Positions 23,701 through 34,900 of a stretch of DNA of 64,000 nt are shown here, piece after piece. Origin of the DNA: Asterochloris sp. CNOR1 (Eukaryota > Chlorophyta > Trebouxiophyceae > Trebouxiales > Trebouxiaceae). The stretch is from the NCBI GenBank assembly GCA_963969365.1, contig OZ017755.1, forward strand, positions 186,001 to 250,000, given 5' to 3'. Numbering within the stretch: position 1 is the stretch's first letter; each line of letters begins with the position of its first letter. Both the position numbers and the translations under genes were made by a program. The notes below the pieces were generated by a model. That model did not search any database. It was not told the origin of the DNA and saw nothing but the letters and a program-made list of their open reading frames with translations.

Positions 23701-26433
23701 ATGTTTGGCATCACAAGCCAGTCAGGGCAAGGGCATCATGCAAATGCACCACCCATCAGACCAGTCAAGCAGAAAACAGCTCGCACAGGAGCGCAGCGCA
23801 ACCAGCATGGATGACAAAGTAGGAGCACAACTGATGTGCAGGTCACATGGCAAGCTGGACAGGGCCGCACCGTCTGATTCAGGTCTCTAGTCAGATTGGC
23901 ATTGATTGGGGTGAGCGAACCCTGGATGGTGCTGTCCAAAGTGTCGATCATGGTCTGGATCTGGGCTGGGTCAATGAGTCGTGACAGCCAGGGTATGACT
24001 TGCTGCAGGTAGAGGAGAGCTGGGCATCAGCATGGGTCTCTGTTGCAGCGCAGCATGCCGCCAGCTCACACGGCAAGTGAGCATGGTAGCTCCCGCCAGC
24101 ATTCTGTGGTGTGGCTCTGCTGGTGCCCAGGGCGGATGCGTCCCATGAGGTAGCATTGTTTCTGACATGGGCACCACTGCAAGCTTTGCCGTTGCGCATT
24201 GTGATGTCATGCGGTGTGGTGGCACATGCCACCTGTCCTGGCCCTGACAATGTCTAGGCTGTGCAGTGATGACACCCTTGATGAGGTAACCAACTTGAGC
24301 TGCTGCTGTGTCAGGAGCAGGCCAAAAATCAGTCATGGAGGGTGGCTGTCCCAGCTGCACACAAGCAGTGCTGGCATGAAAACCTTTGCTGGCTACACGC
24401 ACCCCAAAATAGCCCAAGAAGAGTGGGAAGTTGATGTCCACATTGACGATGGTCTGGAGGTCTCCCAGCAGTCCCAGACCGCCATTTGCCAGTCCCACCA
24501 TGGCGTAGGCCACATTCAGCACCTGCTGCACCTGGTTCTGCAGGGCCCAGCAGGGGATAGCACATGTCAGTAGGAGGCAGCACTTGCAAGCTCTGCGGGA
24601 GCAGCAGCAGCAGGCAGATAGTTGTCCTGCTGAGCTGCAGCTGTGGTAGGACAGGGCAGTGCTGCCATGACTTGACAACAAATCAGAACAGGTGGAGCAG
24701 CCAACAATTGCATGGGTTATCATCAACTTGTAATCATGGGCAGGAGGCCGTGGGGCCTGCCATGAGTACCTCCAGCTCAGCACACCAGAGGAGCAGAGTG
24801 GTCTCGTGCTTGGCAGCCTGCAGGCTTGGAAGAGCACGGCTGGCACAGCGCGCTGCTTGATGACAGCGTCGCTCACGGCCTCCGAGACCTCTTGCTGCCG
24901 CTGCCCAGTGCCAGGCAGAGGCAACCTCCACTGCAAGTCCGCTGCTGGATGACAGCGCAGCTCACGGCCCTTCGGCACTGCCGTCATTGCAGAGTGCACA
25001 CCATGAAGCCCCATGTCTTGTGCTCTTAGAGGGGCAACCCCAGCACAGCTCATCGTCAGCTCAGTCTCCCTCCTCTAGGCATCACCGCCCACAGAAGGCA
25101 CAGGGGTCATCAGCACAAAGGGTTGGGCAGGCACCCAACAGGCAAGCCAAGAGGTGCACCAGGCCGACCACAGGGTGCCAGGCCTCTCACCTTGACACCC
25201 TCCATACCCAGGCCTACCACAGGATGCCAGGCCTCTCACCTTGACACTCTCCACCACAGAGAGCCCCTGGGACACCAGGTGCGGGCTGACTTTGGTCATC
25301 CCATAGATGCATGACGCCACCACTCCGATGGCCATCAGCGTGACCAGAACGCGGCTGACAGTCATGCCTCGCCCGCGGATGAACATTGCAGGATTCTTGC
25401 TGGGCTTGCACCACCCGCAGCAGCAAGCACAGCAGCACTTGAAGAATCGCCTACAGGCAGGCACCAGGAGGCTGATCAGTGCCTGAAACGTCCTGTGCTA
25501 AGACACTGCAGCAGGGGTTGAGACAACTGTGGAGAATGGCGGCAGGGAGGCAGCAGGAGGCAGCTTGGAGCTTGGCAAGTCCTATGTGATGACTTCTGCA
25601 GCACCACACTACCACTTGCAATCAGGAACGGCTGCAGCAACTCCAGGGTGATCCTGTTGGCAATTGAGCTGAGGCACAGTTGTGTGTGTAGCCTGAGCAG
25701 CACCCAGAAATGCAGTCTTGACCCTTCTGCTTTCCTGCACAGCAGATGCCTTCAAGCTGCAGGGTCTCTGCCGTGCCAGACAGCATCAGTGAAGAGGTGG
25801 GTGTGCACCGAAGCCGGACTGCTTTGGCAGCAAGGTTCAAGTGGCACAGGGCTTCTCTTGGATGCTCATCCAGATCCGGCAGCAGCATCTCCCTGGAAAT
25901 TCTGACATGCAGCACATGTTCAGGACGCCATCGACCCGTGGTGGACCTAACCCCCCAACCACCTGTCAACCACCGCAGGTCATTGACAAGCGCTGGCCAA
26001 GAATGCTGCCATGCTGCAATGCATCCCTTGTGGCCCACGGCAGGGACTCACCACAAAATGAAGAACACAAGTAAGACAATGGCAATGACCAGCAGCACAG
26101 CATTGGGGTACAGCTTCTGTCGGACATGAGCCATAGCGTAGGACTTAATTTCTGCGGTGCTGTTGACAGTGAATTGGTCACTGCTGACTGAAGCGCCAAA
26201 GTATGAAGAGGCCTGCATAGAGCCATTCAGGCAACATTGCTGGCTGTCCAACATCGGGGACCCTGCAATGGATAGTAGTAGGAGCAGAAACAGCCGCTCA
26301 CCTGCCAATCTCCCTTCTTGCACACTTGATTTGACACGGTGAGGTTGGTATCCTGTGCATTGGCTCGACTAGGCAGCAGCAGGGCCAATACCAGCAGGTA
26401 CATGCCTCCATTGAAAGCCATCGGGGCCCTCAT
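17716..26433 (-). CDS. Five-span membrane glycoprotein, prominin/tweety-like
   Basis: A large intron-rich gene. From 26433 the protein opens with a signal peptide (MYLLVLALLLPSRANAQ). Near 26050-26150 is membrane segment 1 (YPNAVLLVIAIVLLVFFILW). At 25464-25240 comes a Cys-rich cytosolic stretch (RRFFKCCCACCCGWCKP) and segment 2 (VLVTLMAIGVVASCIYGM). Then a very long outer loop is built from about ten exons (24540-20245), rich in NxS/T sites, for example NQTSSD, NATSSQL and NLSATLRNMSSD. At 19937-19745 lie segments 3 and 4 (LALAIFLSLMCVLLVWIHF, FLLCLVTVLYCIVGTIFLV). A second loop (18490-17830) leads to segment 5 (MFVAGVMSLVLIMSMFAYI) and a short basic tail. Two membrane hairpins with a Cys-rich first inner loop, two glycosylated outer loops and a fifth span is the prominin plan, shared with tweety proteins. 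In animals prominins sit on membrane protrusions and cilia. The tail may extend past 17716 through a gtaagc donor. Family placement rests on topology, not on residue-level motifs. Confidence 0.7.
18480..19735 (-). repeat. Large intron filled with degenerate tandem repeats
   Basis: This intron of the membrane glycoprotein gene is a patchwork of local duplications. Examples are ccccaacatgg-t-cacc at 18590 and 18710, gctcagcccaaagc at 18876 and 18906, cactcattgcacagca at 19172 and 19274, and cacagggag followed by caagccct at 19360 and 19420. An open plus-strand frame through it carries no recognisable protein and is a by-product of the repeats. Confidence 0.6.
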
Positions 26434-26531
26434 GCTGCGCCTGGCAATGTAATGGCTGGACTATAAATGTGCACACTCAGGTTACCTCTTGCGGAAGATC
26501 CTGCGAGCTTCGACAGCTTTCGAATGCCCAG
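26434..26531. promoter_or_regulatory. Compact divergent promoter, glycoprotein / kinase-like copy A
   Basis: Only about 98 bases separate the start codons of the two divergent genes. The inverted duplication starts inside this gap, near 26490-26510, so copy A kept little or none of the ancestral upstream sequence shared with copy B. Confidence 0.35.
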
Positions 26532-29500
26532 ATGAGCAGCTTCAGCCGTCTGGCACTCAGTGCACCAAGCTGCTGCCACCATCAGCGAAAGCCATTCAAC
26601 CATGCTCATAGCTCAGCCAGGCACCCTCAGCTGAATCGGCTGACAGACCTGTGCCCGCGCAGGCAGGCCTTGGGTCATGCCCATGCCAAAGCAATCAACT
26701 GTGCAGCAGGACAGGTGCAGTCTACATTGCAGTCTACATGCTGTTCAACTCCCTGGTCACAGAGCAAGTCCCTGCGACACAGGCATTTCGAAATCTGGTT
26801 CTGCCTATGCTGCAGGGCCATGGAAATGCCCCCCACCAGCAATGGCAGGAAGGTGCGCTGCCAGGGCGACTGCCAGCCCAGGATTTCCTGTGCCAATCTG
26901 ATTTTGAGGAGGTGGATCGTGCGGCACACGCGGCGGCAGCACAGGTCTGTGGCCCACACTCCCCCAGGCCCCGCTCGTGCTCAGAGCAGAGGCCAGCGTG
27001 CCAGCCTTGCACCATGCTGCCTGCCCTGCACCTGCACTGCCAGCCTTGTGGTAACGGCCCTTCCCACCTAGCGCAGCTGCCTGCCTGCTGTGGTGGACCA
27101 GTCCACCCAACAGCCTGCTGGACCTGTCTTGGAGCCATCCTCTGGACATTGCACAGTGCCATCTGGCAGCATACAGATGCACTTGCCATGCTGCCGACTT
27201 GCCTCTGGCTCTGTGCTCTGCCTGACTTCCAGCCCTCAGCATAACACACAGTTCAGCCCATCAGCGCTTAGCCAAAATAACAATGATGATTCAAGCGTTT
27301 GTGGACTTGCACACACATGCTACCTATCTGCAGGTCAAGGGCAGCACCCCCTCTTCCTCAATCTTGGCGCTGACGCTGCCCAGCAATGGCAGGGGCTGCC
27401 CCAGCCCATGCTCCTCCCTGTGCGATTTGTCGACAGCGCCTTCAAAGTAGGAGCTTGACCTGTTGCCGGAGCTCATTAGCTTCCCCATCACTCTTGACGA
27501 TGAGTCCTCAGAAGCCGGGGGTGACCTCAAAGCTGACGGCATTCTGTGGTCCACCCGGCAGCCTGCAGCGCAAACCAGGCCTAAGGAGAGGCAGCACCTG
27601 CGAACAGCTGACGACAAGGCTGCTGAGCAGGTATGGGACCCACCTCCCGCCTCAGTGCTGCGCCATGCTGCCAGGCTACATCTGTGCTGATACTTTGGGT
27701 CAGTGTGTTGGACGCATGCGCTTGAATGAAAGTGCTGGCACAGGTCTTGGCCCCCTTCTAGCGCAAGCGGCTTATGCTGCTGCAGGCCGCTGCCAGAACA
27801 GTGGGTCCTACCAGGAGGGAGGCCGGAGCTGGAAGCGGCTCGTCACGGCTGCCAGGTAAGTACTGCTGCATTCTGAGCAGCTAGGACCTCTCCCTCTAGC
27901 CCATCCATTGCTGCTTGCTTGCAGGATGCAGCAAACCTTGATGCAGATCGTGCTTACCAAGACCTCCCCTCTCATGCTCCTGGCCTCATGGTCCCCGCAC
28001 ATGTGTGCTCCAGGCGTGTTTGCAGCGCATGTGGCCGTCCCATGCAGATTTGCCCTGTTTGAAGTACTGCAGTTGGATTGCTGCTGTCGCCCCACCCTGC
28101 CCATGTTGCGATGGTCAGGCGGTCATGCTGCCAAGCGGCAGGCACCGCTCTTGCAGGCAGCATGCCTAAGTGCAGTGCACGGACCGCTCCCATGCAAAGT
28201 CACCCCCTGGCAGACTGTGCCATGCACCTGCCGTGCCCAGTGCCAGGTGCCCTACTATGCAAAGCCTTCTGCTGTGCAGGCTACACACCAGAGGTGCTCA
28301 GTCTCTTGAAGGCGCTGCGTGAGCAATCTGCAGTGTGTGCCAAGCCACCTATAGATGGTAGCCCTCCGGAGCACTACTTGTCGCTGGATGGAGGGACAAC
28401 AGCCTACTACTATGTGGACATGGACGAGGGCTTGCCAGCCATCTTTTGTGATGGCAGGCCACCTGTGCCCTACTTCTTCAAGAAGGCCTACCTGTAAGTG
28501 CATGACAAGCTGTGAATGCACCATTGTGTTGCTGCTGCCCAGGCCTGCCTTCAGCTGCAAAGTTGCGGGGCACACACACCTCAGTGCACTGCTATGCGCC
28601 TCGCCTTGCTGCTGCATCTTGACAGTCAGCAGGCAAAGCTGTGGGTGCGTTGCTCTGGGCTGTGTGCCGATGCTTGAGACCTCTGGCAGCTGGCAGGCCT
28701 TAGCTGTGCATGCATATAGCGCTGCACTCAGGGATATCACCTGGCCGCCCTTGTTGCAGCTCTAGCACAGCAGTGCACCACGTAGGCAGTCCTGGCTCCT
28801 GTTGCTGCAGCAATGCTGCAGCAGGGCGCCAGCTCAACGAGGCTGGCTACCCTTGCTGCAGCAATCGTGTAACAGAGCTGGCTAGGCAGTCCTGGCCCTT
28901 GTTGCTGCAGCAGAGTGGCGACCCCTTTTGCTGCAGCTTGATTGCAGCAGGGCGCCAGCTCAGTAATGCTGGCTCTTGCCAGATGGCAGCAGAGGCTCAG
29001 CCGTACAGGCCAAGTGCCTTCATTGCCTGCAGCAGCGCAGCCTTGTGCAGAAGGATGTTGCGACAGCAGCAGGCAGCTCAGCCCTCCGCGAGCCTCTCAG
29101 TCTGGCCCCTGCAACCCTGCTGGTCATGGTGCATGTGCCCACGCTTCTGCTGTACACTGCCTGCAGAGCCAGGCATGCTGATGGGGCCCCATCTGTGTAC
29201 CCCATGGAGCTCACCGTGCTCTCCTACTTGGAGAATAAGAAGCAGTGCATCTGGACATTCCCTGAGTATCAGTGCAACCTCAGCCCCATGGAGGCTGACC
29301 TGCACATGCAGAGGCTGGGATACAACTGGCAGCTGCCGCTCCAAAGCATCAGGTGCTCAGGCAGCAAGTCTGCTGTCTTCGAGAGTGAGAGTGCCACCTG
29401 GGCATGTCGTTTTGTGCCAGTGCAGACGCTTGACCTGAATCGAGGGTATATAACGAGGCCTGCTGCGTCTCCTGCAGTTGGCATCTTTGCACGTCGTGCA

Positions 29501-31400
29501 AGCTGGTGTCTGTCTCTGCATGGCGCTGGAGCTGCATACTTGCAACTTGGCACACCCTGCTTGCCTGTGGCAAAGTTGTGCAGACTGCAGCCAGGGACTT
29601 GATTTATTATTGACCTAGGACATCAGCAGGGTCTGCTCGCAAGCAGCGTCCTTTCTACATGAAGACAGTGGTGCTGCTCTGCCTGCAGCTATGTCAAGAG
29701 CCAGAGACTGGACCATGTGGTCCAGACGCTGGTGGAGGCCGCGCCCTTCCCCGGCATTCTAGCGGGCCAGGGTCGCCATGACTTTGCCAGGCTGGTGATG
29801 CAGCAGCTGCTTCAGGTAAGAGAGCAGTGTGTAAAGAACTGCATGTGGGATTCTTGCCACCACTGGGACAGTAAGACTGCCTGGCATCTCCTGCTGCGCC
29901 CACGAGGTACCCAGACCCCTGCTCTCATAGGTCCCAGCACTCGGTACAGCGTTGCTTACACTTGTGCTTGGAGCTTGGCAGCTCTAGTGCGTCACACTGA
30001 CTGGTACAGCACTGTCTGTCTGGCAACCTGCCGACTCAGGCTGGGGGCCTCTATCCTTTCACAGCACGGGCTCAGGTGCGGTGTCCGTGAGCCCCAGGCG
30101 GCTGTCATGGCAAACCCAGAACTCACACAGCCATGTTTATGCTCTCGCAGGCCATGCGCGATCTGCACAGCTTGGGCTACGACATCCTGGACCTTGGCGC
30201 AAACGATGTCAGAGTGTCTGTGGATGGAGATCTGCGCCTGCAGCTGCAGCTGCAGCTGCATAGCTCATTCAAACCATCAGGTCTTGACCCCTGGCCAATC
30301 AACTGTTGCTGCTGCTCTGGTGTGCATGCTGCAAGCGGCTCAGAATCAGCTGGTCTCCTTAGCGTTTTGCAAGCCACAGACAGGTCTGAAGTGTGGCCCG
30401 CTCTGAGTGCAGAGGCCTACCCGGAAGTGTTCACCGGCTATGGGGTCTTTGCCGGCCCTGAGCTGGCAGCCTCTTTAGCAGACATTTACAATTGGATTAG
30501 GGCATTTATTGCTAGCAAACACAAGTCGCCAGCACAATTGCCTGACACCAGGCCATCAGCATCAAATCTGTGAGAGCAGTCACTGACGCTTGCTGCCTTC
30601 TGCCCGTTACTGGCACCTGCACCCTCAGTGAGATCTGCTGGTCCATGCAGGTGGTTTGCAGGTGCCACCTTGCTCTACATGCTCACAGGAAGCCTGCCCT
30701 GGGCTGTGACAGCAAATTATGACTTGTGGAATCTGGCCCAAGGCCGCCAGGAACTTGAGATGTGGTCAGTCACATCCTATGGGGTAAGCGTGACTTTGCT
30801 AGGGGTGCATAGCCATATGCGTGCACGCTTGAGGTTTCGCTCCATCATCTGCCCACAATTACTGGCTGCATGCTGTGCCTATTGGCAAGGGGTGGCAAGC
30901 TGCATGCTCTGCCTCCTCTGATGGTGGGCCTGCTACCTGCATAGGCTGAAGCTTCCTTAAGGTGTCTTACTGACAGAGAGGCGCCCTGCAGGTGCGAAGG
31001 AAGGCGCCCCACAAACTTGATCTGGGATCACTGAGCCTGCCGGAGCGCAGCACTGGCATTGACTATGGCCTGCATCGCCAGCTGGCTGCAGTCGAAACGC
31101 ATTACCACGCAGTGCTTTTGAAGCAAAGCCTGGGTGAGGCATGCCGGCACTTGGCCTGTGAAGCGCTGGCATTCTGTGTTCACCGCAGGTTTGACAGGCA
31201 TGCTGACTCTGACGTGCTGGCCCATGGGCAACATGTCATGTTTGGGTTGCGCAGGCACAGGATATGGGGCACTGCATCAGGCCTATAGAAAAGCGGTACC
31301 CAGTTGCAGCAGATCTTTTCAGGCAGCTTCTGTACTCGATCCCTTAGCCCGCCCAGGTGCTGCGCAGGCACTGCAGCATGCATTGATCCACCATGCTTAG
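26532..31400 (+). CDS. Kinase-like protein, copy A (pseudokinase, probably decaying)
   Basis: Exons recognised by comparison with the inverted copy: an N-terminal stretch rich in Ser, His and Arg that could target an organelle (from 26532), a hydrophobic piece AVYIAVYMLFNSLV near 26730, LPELISFPITLDDESSEAGG near 27470, CAGYTPEVLSLLKALREQ near 28280, APSVYPMELTVLSYLEN near 29190, then kinase-fold elements. The latter are ARLVMQQLLQ (29785), AMRDLHSLGYDILDLGANDV (30150), GVFAGPELAASL (30445), LYMLTGSLPWAVTANYDLW (30675) and DLFRQLLY (31315). The HRDLKPxN loop is replaced by YDILDLGAND: Asp and Asn remain, His, Arg and Lys are gone, and I find no DFG. Near 31335 one base is missing relative to copy B, so the final helix (LDPLxRPxAAQALQHA) runs out of frame. 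The N-terminal half is of no family I know. Confidence 0.55.
28750..28985 (+). repeat. Gctgcagca-rich tandem repeats in copy A
   Basis: Intronic run of units of roughly 55-60 bases containing ttgctgcagcaa, gcagggcgccagctca and aggctggct or atgctggct. A related cluster is present at 34430-34640 in the inverted copy, so the array predates the duplication. Confidence 0.7.
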
Positions 31401-31939
31401 CGTCAGCTGTCATGCTGCAACATAGTGACCTGGTAGCACACCATGGTAGCTGTTGCAGTGCCATCAGCTGACTAGAATGTGACCCACCAGCACTGTAATT
31501 GCCCTGTGGAGTCCTGGCCTTCAGCTAATTGAACGCCAGAGGCAACTTGGCATTAGGACAAGTGCGCCTGTGTGCTGCCTGATGGCACCTGTGCAACGTC
31601 CACAGGTTGCATCCATGCCACTTGAGTTGATCAACTTGTTGGTGATAATATGATGTTGTGCACGGTTGTGTCGCATGTGAAGGCAGGCATTCATATATCG
31701 GAGCACAGGACCCCACAGGGGCACAAAGGTTGTGGTGGGTCACAATCCGTGCATCAGACCAGCGTCAAGCTGTTGGGAAGACCACAATGTCACAGTGCAT
31801 GCTTGAGGCAGGCATTCAGTACATGGCGGTCAGGACAGTACAGGACAGTACACTGCTGGTGGGTCACATTTCAGTCAGCAGATTAGACAATAGCAGCCTC
31901 CATATTTCTGTGCCACCTAGTCACTCCATTGCAGCATGA
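31401..31939. other. Spacer between the convergent kinase-like copies
   Basis: No coding exon is evident. It forms the centre of the inverted duplication and should hold the 3' ends of both genes. It contains a small local duplication: aggcaggcattca with ggtgggtcaca after it at 31681-31742 and again at 31807-31868, and the decamer ggacagtaca twice in tandem at 31833-31852. Confidence 0.55.
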
Positions 31940-31948
31940 CAGCTGCCA

Positions 31949-34900
31949 CTATGTCTGGTGGAACCAGGCATGTTGCAGTGCCTGTGCAGCACACGGGCGT
32001 TGCAAAGGATCGAGGTACAAAAGCTGTCTGAGGAGATCTGCCGCAGCTGGATACTGCATTTCTATGGGCGTGATACAGTGCTCTATATCCTGTGCCTGCA
32101 GAGGCCAAGCATGGGATGTCGCCGAGCAGATGAGAGGCAGCATGCTGTGAACGCAGAGCGCCAGCGCTTCACAGGCCAAGTGCCAGCATGCCTCACCCAG
32201 GCTGATATATGCTTGGAACGAATCGCAAAGTTCTGGAAGTCCACCTGGGCTGTAGCCAGCTAGCTTGGATGCTGGCAGTAACTTAGGCCATGACTGTGCA
32301 CAGGGAGGCTCAGCATCTCTAGATCAAGCTCGTGGGGTGCCTTCGGTCGCACCTGCAGGGCTGCATTTTGTTCCGCCCATCTGGCTTCAGGCCTACCATC
32401 AGGTGAGACAAAGCTTATGTTTGCCACCCTGAGCAACAGGCACAGAGTGCAGCAGGTCATTCAAGACAGACTCACTGGATGCAGCCTGAAGCGTGCATGT
32501 TGACTGGGGGTACCCAAGGCAAGAGAGGTCCTAAGCGCTCACCCCAGAGGATGTGACTGACCACATCTCAACAGGCTGGCGGCCGTGGGCCAGCTCCCAC
32601 AGGTCATAGTTTGCCGTCACAGCCCAGGGCAGGCTTCCAGTGAGCAGGTAGAGCATGGTGGCACCTGCAAACCACCTGCATGGACCGCCAGATCACACTG
32701 GAGGTCCAGGTGCCAACGGCAGGCAGCAAGCAGCACGCATGAGTGACTGCACTCACATATTGGATGCTGATGGGCTGAAGTCAGGTAAATCTGCTTGCAT
32801 AGCTTTTTTCCTAGCAACGCTCGCCTCCCTCCACTTCCAGGGATCTTTCAAGGATGCTGCCAGCTCAGGGCTGGCAAATACCCCAAATGCGGTGAACTGT
32901 GTCCGTACGCAGTCTGCACACAGAAAAGCCGCACTTCAGACGTTGAACCAGCATGCACAGCATCACAGGCAAAACTTGTAGGCTGCATGCAGAGCAGAGC
33001 AGGCAGCAGACGCAAGACTCGCCCTATCGGCCAGTACCTGTTGATACAAAGCGGCCATGCAGCTGCAGCTGTAGGCACAGATCTTTGTCCACCGACATTT
33101 TGACATTGCTTGCGTCAGGGTCCAGGCTGCTGTAGCCTAAGCTGTGCACATCGTGCAGGGCCTGCAACAGCACAGAGGTGGCTGTTGCCATTGCCATGGC
33201 AGCCACCTGGGTTTCACAGAGATTGCACCTGAGCACATGCCTTGAGAGGGCAGGATGCTGTGCAAGGCTGAGGCTGGCAGAGGGCGCCAGACAGCCAGTG
33301 CTGTACCAAGCAGTAAGACTCATCAGAAATCGGGCAGCCCACCCAGCCACATGGGCACAAAATCGGGCACTGTTGTGCCCAGCGCTGGAATTTTGTCAGA
33401 GCAGCCAAGCCACCATGAGCGCCAGGGCAGGCCAGTGTGATCTCATGGGAGCAGCAAAAGATGCCATGCATCTTTCTTGTTCCTGCGGTGGCAAAGCCCC
33501 ACAGCATGCGGGGGCAGCTGTGCTCAACTCACTCCCTCACCTGAAGGAGCTGCTGCATCACCAGCCTAGCCAAGTCATGGCAACCCTGGTCAGCTGGAAC
33601 GCCAGGGAAAGGCGCTTCTCCCACCAGCGTCTGCACCGCGTCGTCTAGATCTTGGCCTTTTGCATAGCTGCAGGCAGAGCGTCACCCCGGTCTACATGTC
33701 ACATAAGAAAGGGCACTGCTTGGGAGGCGGACCCTGCTGTTACCAGTCCTAGGCAAGCGTGAATTGCTAGCTGTGCTCTGCGAGATCATGCACAAGGAAG
33801 TAAGGTGTGCCCGCTGCATGCATGCAGCCCCAGCCCCATGAAATGATGGAAAGCAGCTTGAAACTGGGCTCTTTGTGCAAAGCCATCAGCGTCAGCAGCA
33901 ACGCCTCATAATACACATCCAGCAGGTCCTCTGGTCTGGCACAGCTGCACGCTCCTCAAGGACAAAAGCACCAAGGTCAGATCAAGCGCCGCAGAAGCCT
34001 AGACACACAACGTACAGGTGGCACGATCACCCTTGTATGAAGCAGACTTTGTCACCTGAGCACCAGATGCTTTGGGGCGGCCGCTGCCATGTGAAGGCCA
34101 GCCTCTGCATGTGCAGCTCAGCCTCCAGGGAGGTGAGGCGACCCTGGTGCCCGGCTCACTTCTGATTGCACTTGCTCTTATATTCCCTTTGGGAGAGCAC
34201 TGTGAGCTCCAGGGGGTACACAGATGGGGGCCCCGCCGGCATGCCTGGCTCTGCAGGCAGTGTCCAGCAGAAGCGTGGGCACAAGCACCATGAGCAGATG
34301 GGCTGCAGGGGCTGAACTGCAGGGTGATCAAGGGCTGAGCTGCCTGCTGCTGTCGCAACATTGAGCTGCAAGAGACTTCGCTGCTGCAGCCTATGCAGGC
34401 ATTGGCCTGTACGGCTGAGCCTCTGCTGCAGGTTGGCAGGGCCAGGACTGCGCAGCTGGCGCTCTGCTGCAGTTCTGTTGCAGTTCTGTTGCAGCAACAA
34501 GGGCCACACTTTTGCTGCAGCAACAGGGCCAACAACTGCCCGCATGTTTCTGCTGCAGTATCGCTGCGGCAAGGGCAGCCAGACCTGTTCAGCTGGTGTC
34601 CTGCTGTAACACTGCTCTAGCAACAGGAGCCAGCAGTGTTGCCTTAGCGGCAGGCTGACTTACCAGGCTGCAGCCAGGGGGGGCGGGCGATGCTGTCCCT
34701 GACTGAGCAACAGTGCAGCGCTTCATGCATACACAGCCAAGGCAGTATTGTCTCACACCAGGCTGCAGAGGAGCCCAAAGCAGTGATTGCCTTGCCCGCA
34801 GACTGCCAGATTGCTCAAGCAACAGCAAGGCGATTGCACAGAGTGCACGGCAGCGCAGTGTGGTGCATTGCACACACGATTAAGTCTTGCAGCTGGTGGC

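Larger units (their letters stand above)
26490..31400 (+). repeat. Left arm of a large inverted duplication
   Basis: This arm matches 31940-37620 in reverse orientation over nearly its whole length, in exons and in several introns. Anchor pairs are tggcactcagtgcaccaagc (26560) with its partner near 37590, the exon reading SFPITLDD (27480 and 36660), CAGYTPEVL (28275 and 35150), and LTGSLPWAVTANYDLW (30690 and 32600). Many substitutions and indels separate the arms, so it is not a recent event or an assembly hairpin. Confidence 0.9.

Noticed and set aside
26734-27249. Minus-strand open frames over the first exons of kinase-like copy A
   Set aside because: The plus-strand frames are the ones supported by the inverted copy and by downstream exons. 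The minus frames are reverse-strand shadows that also appear in copy B.
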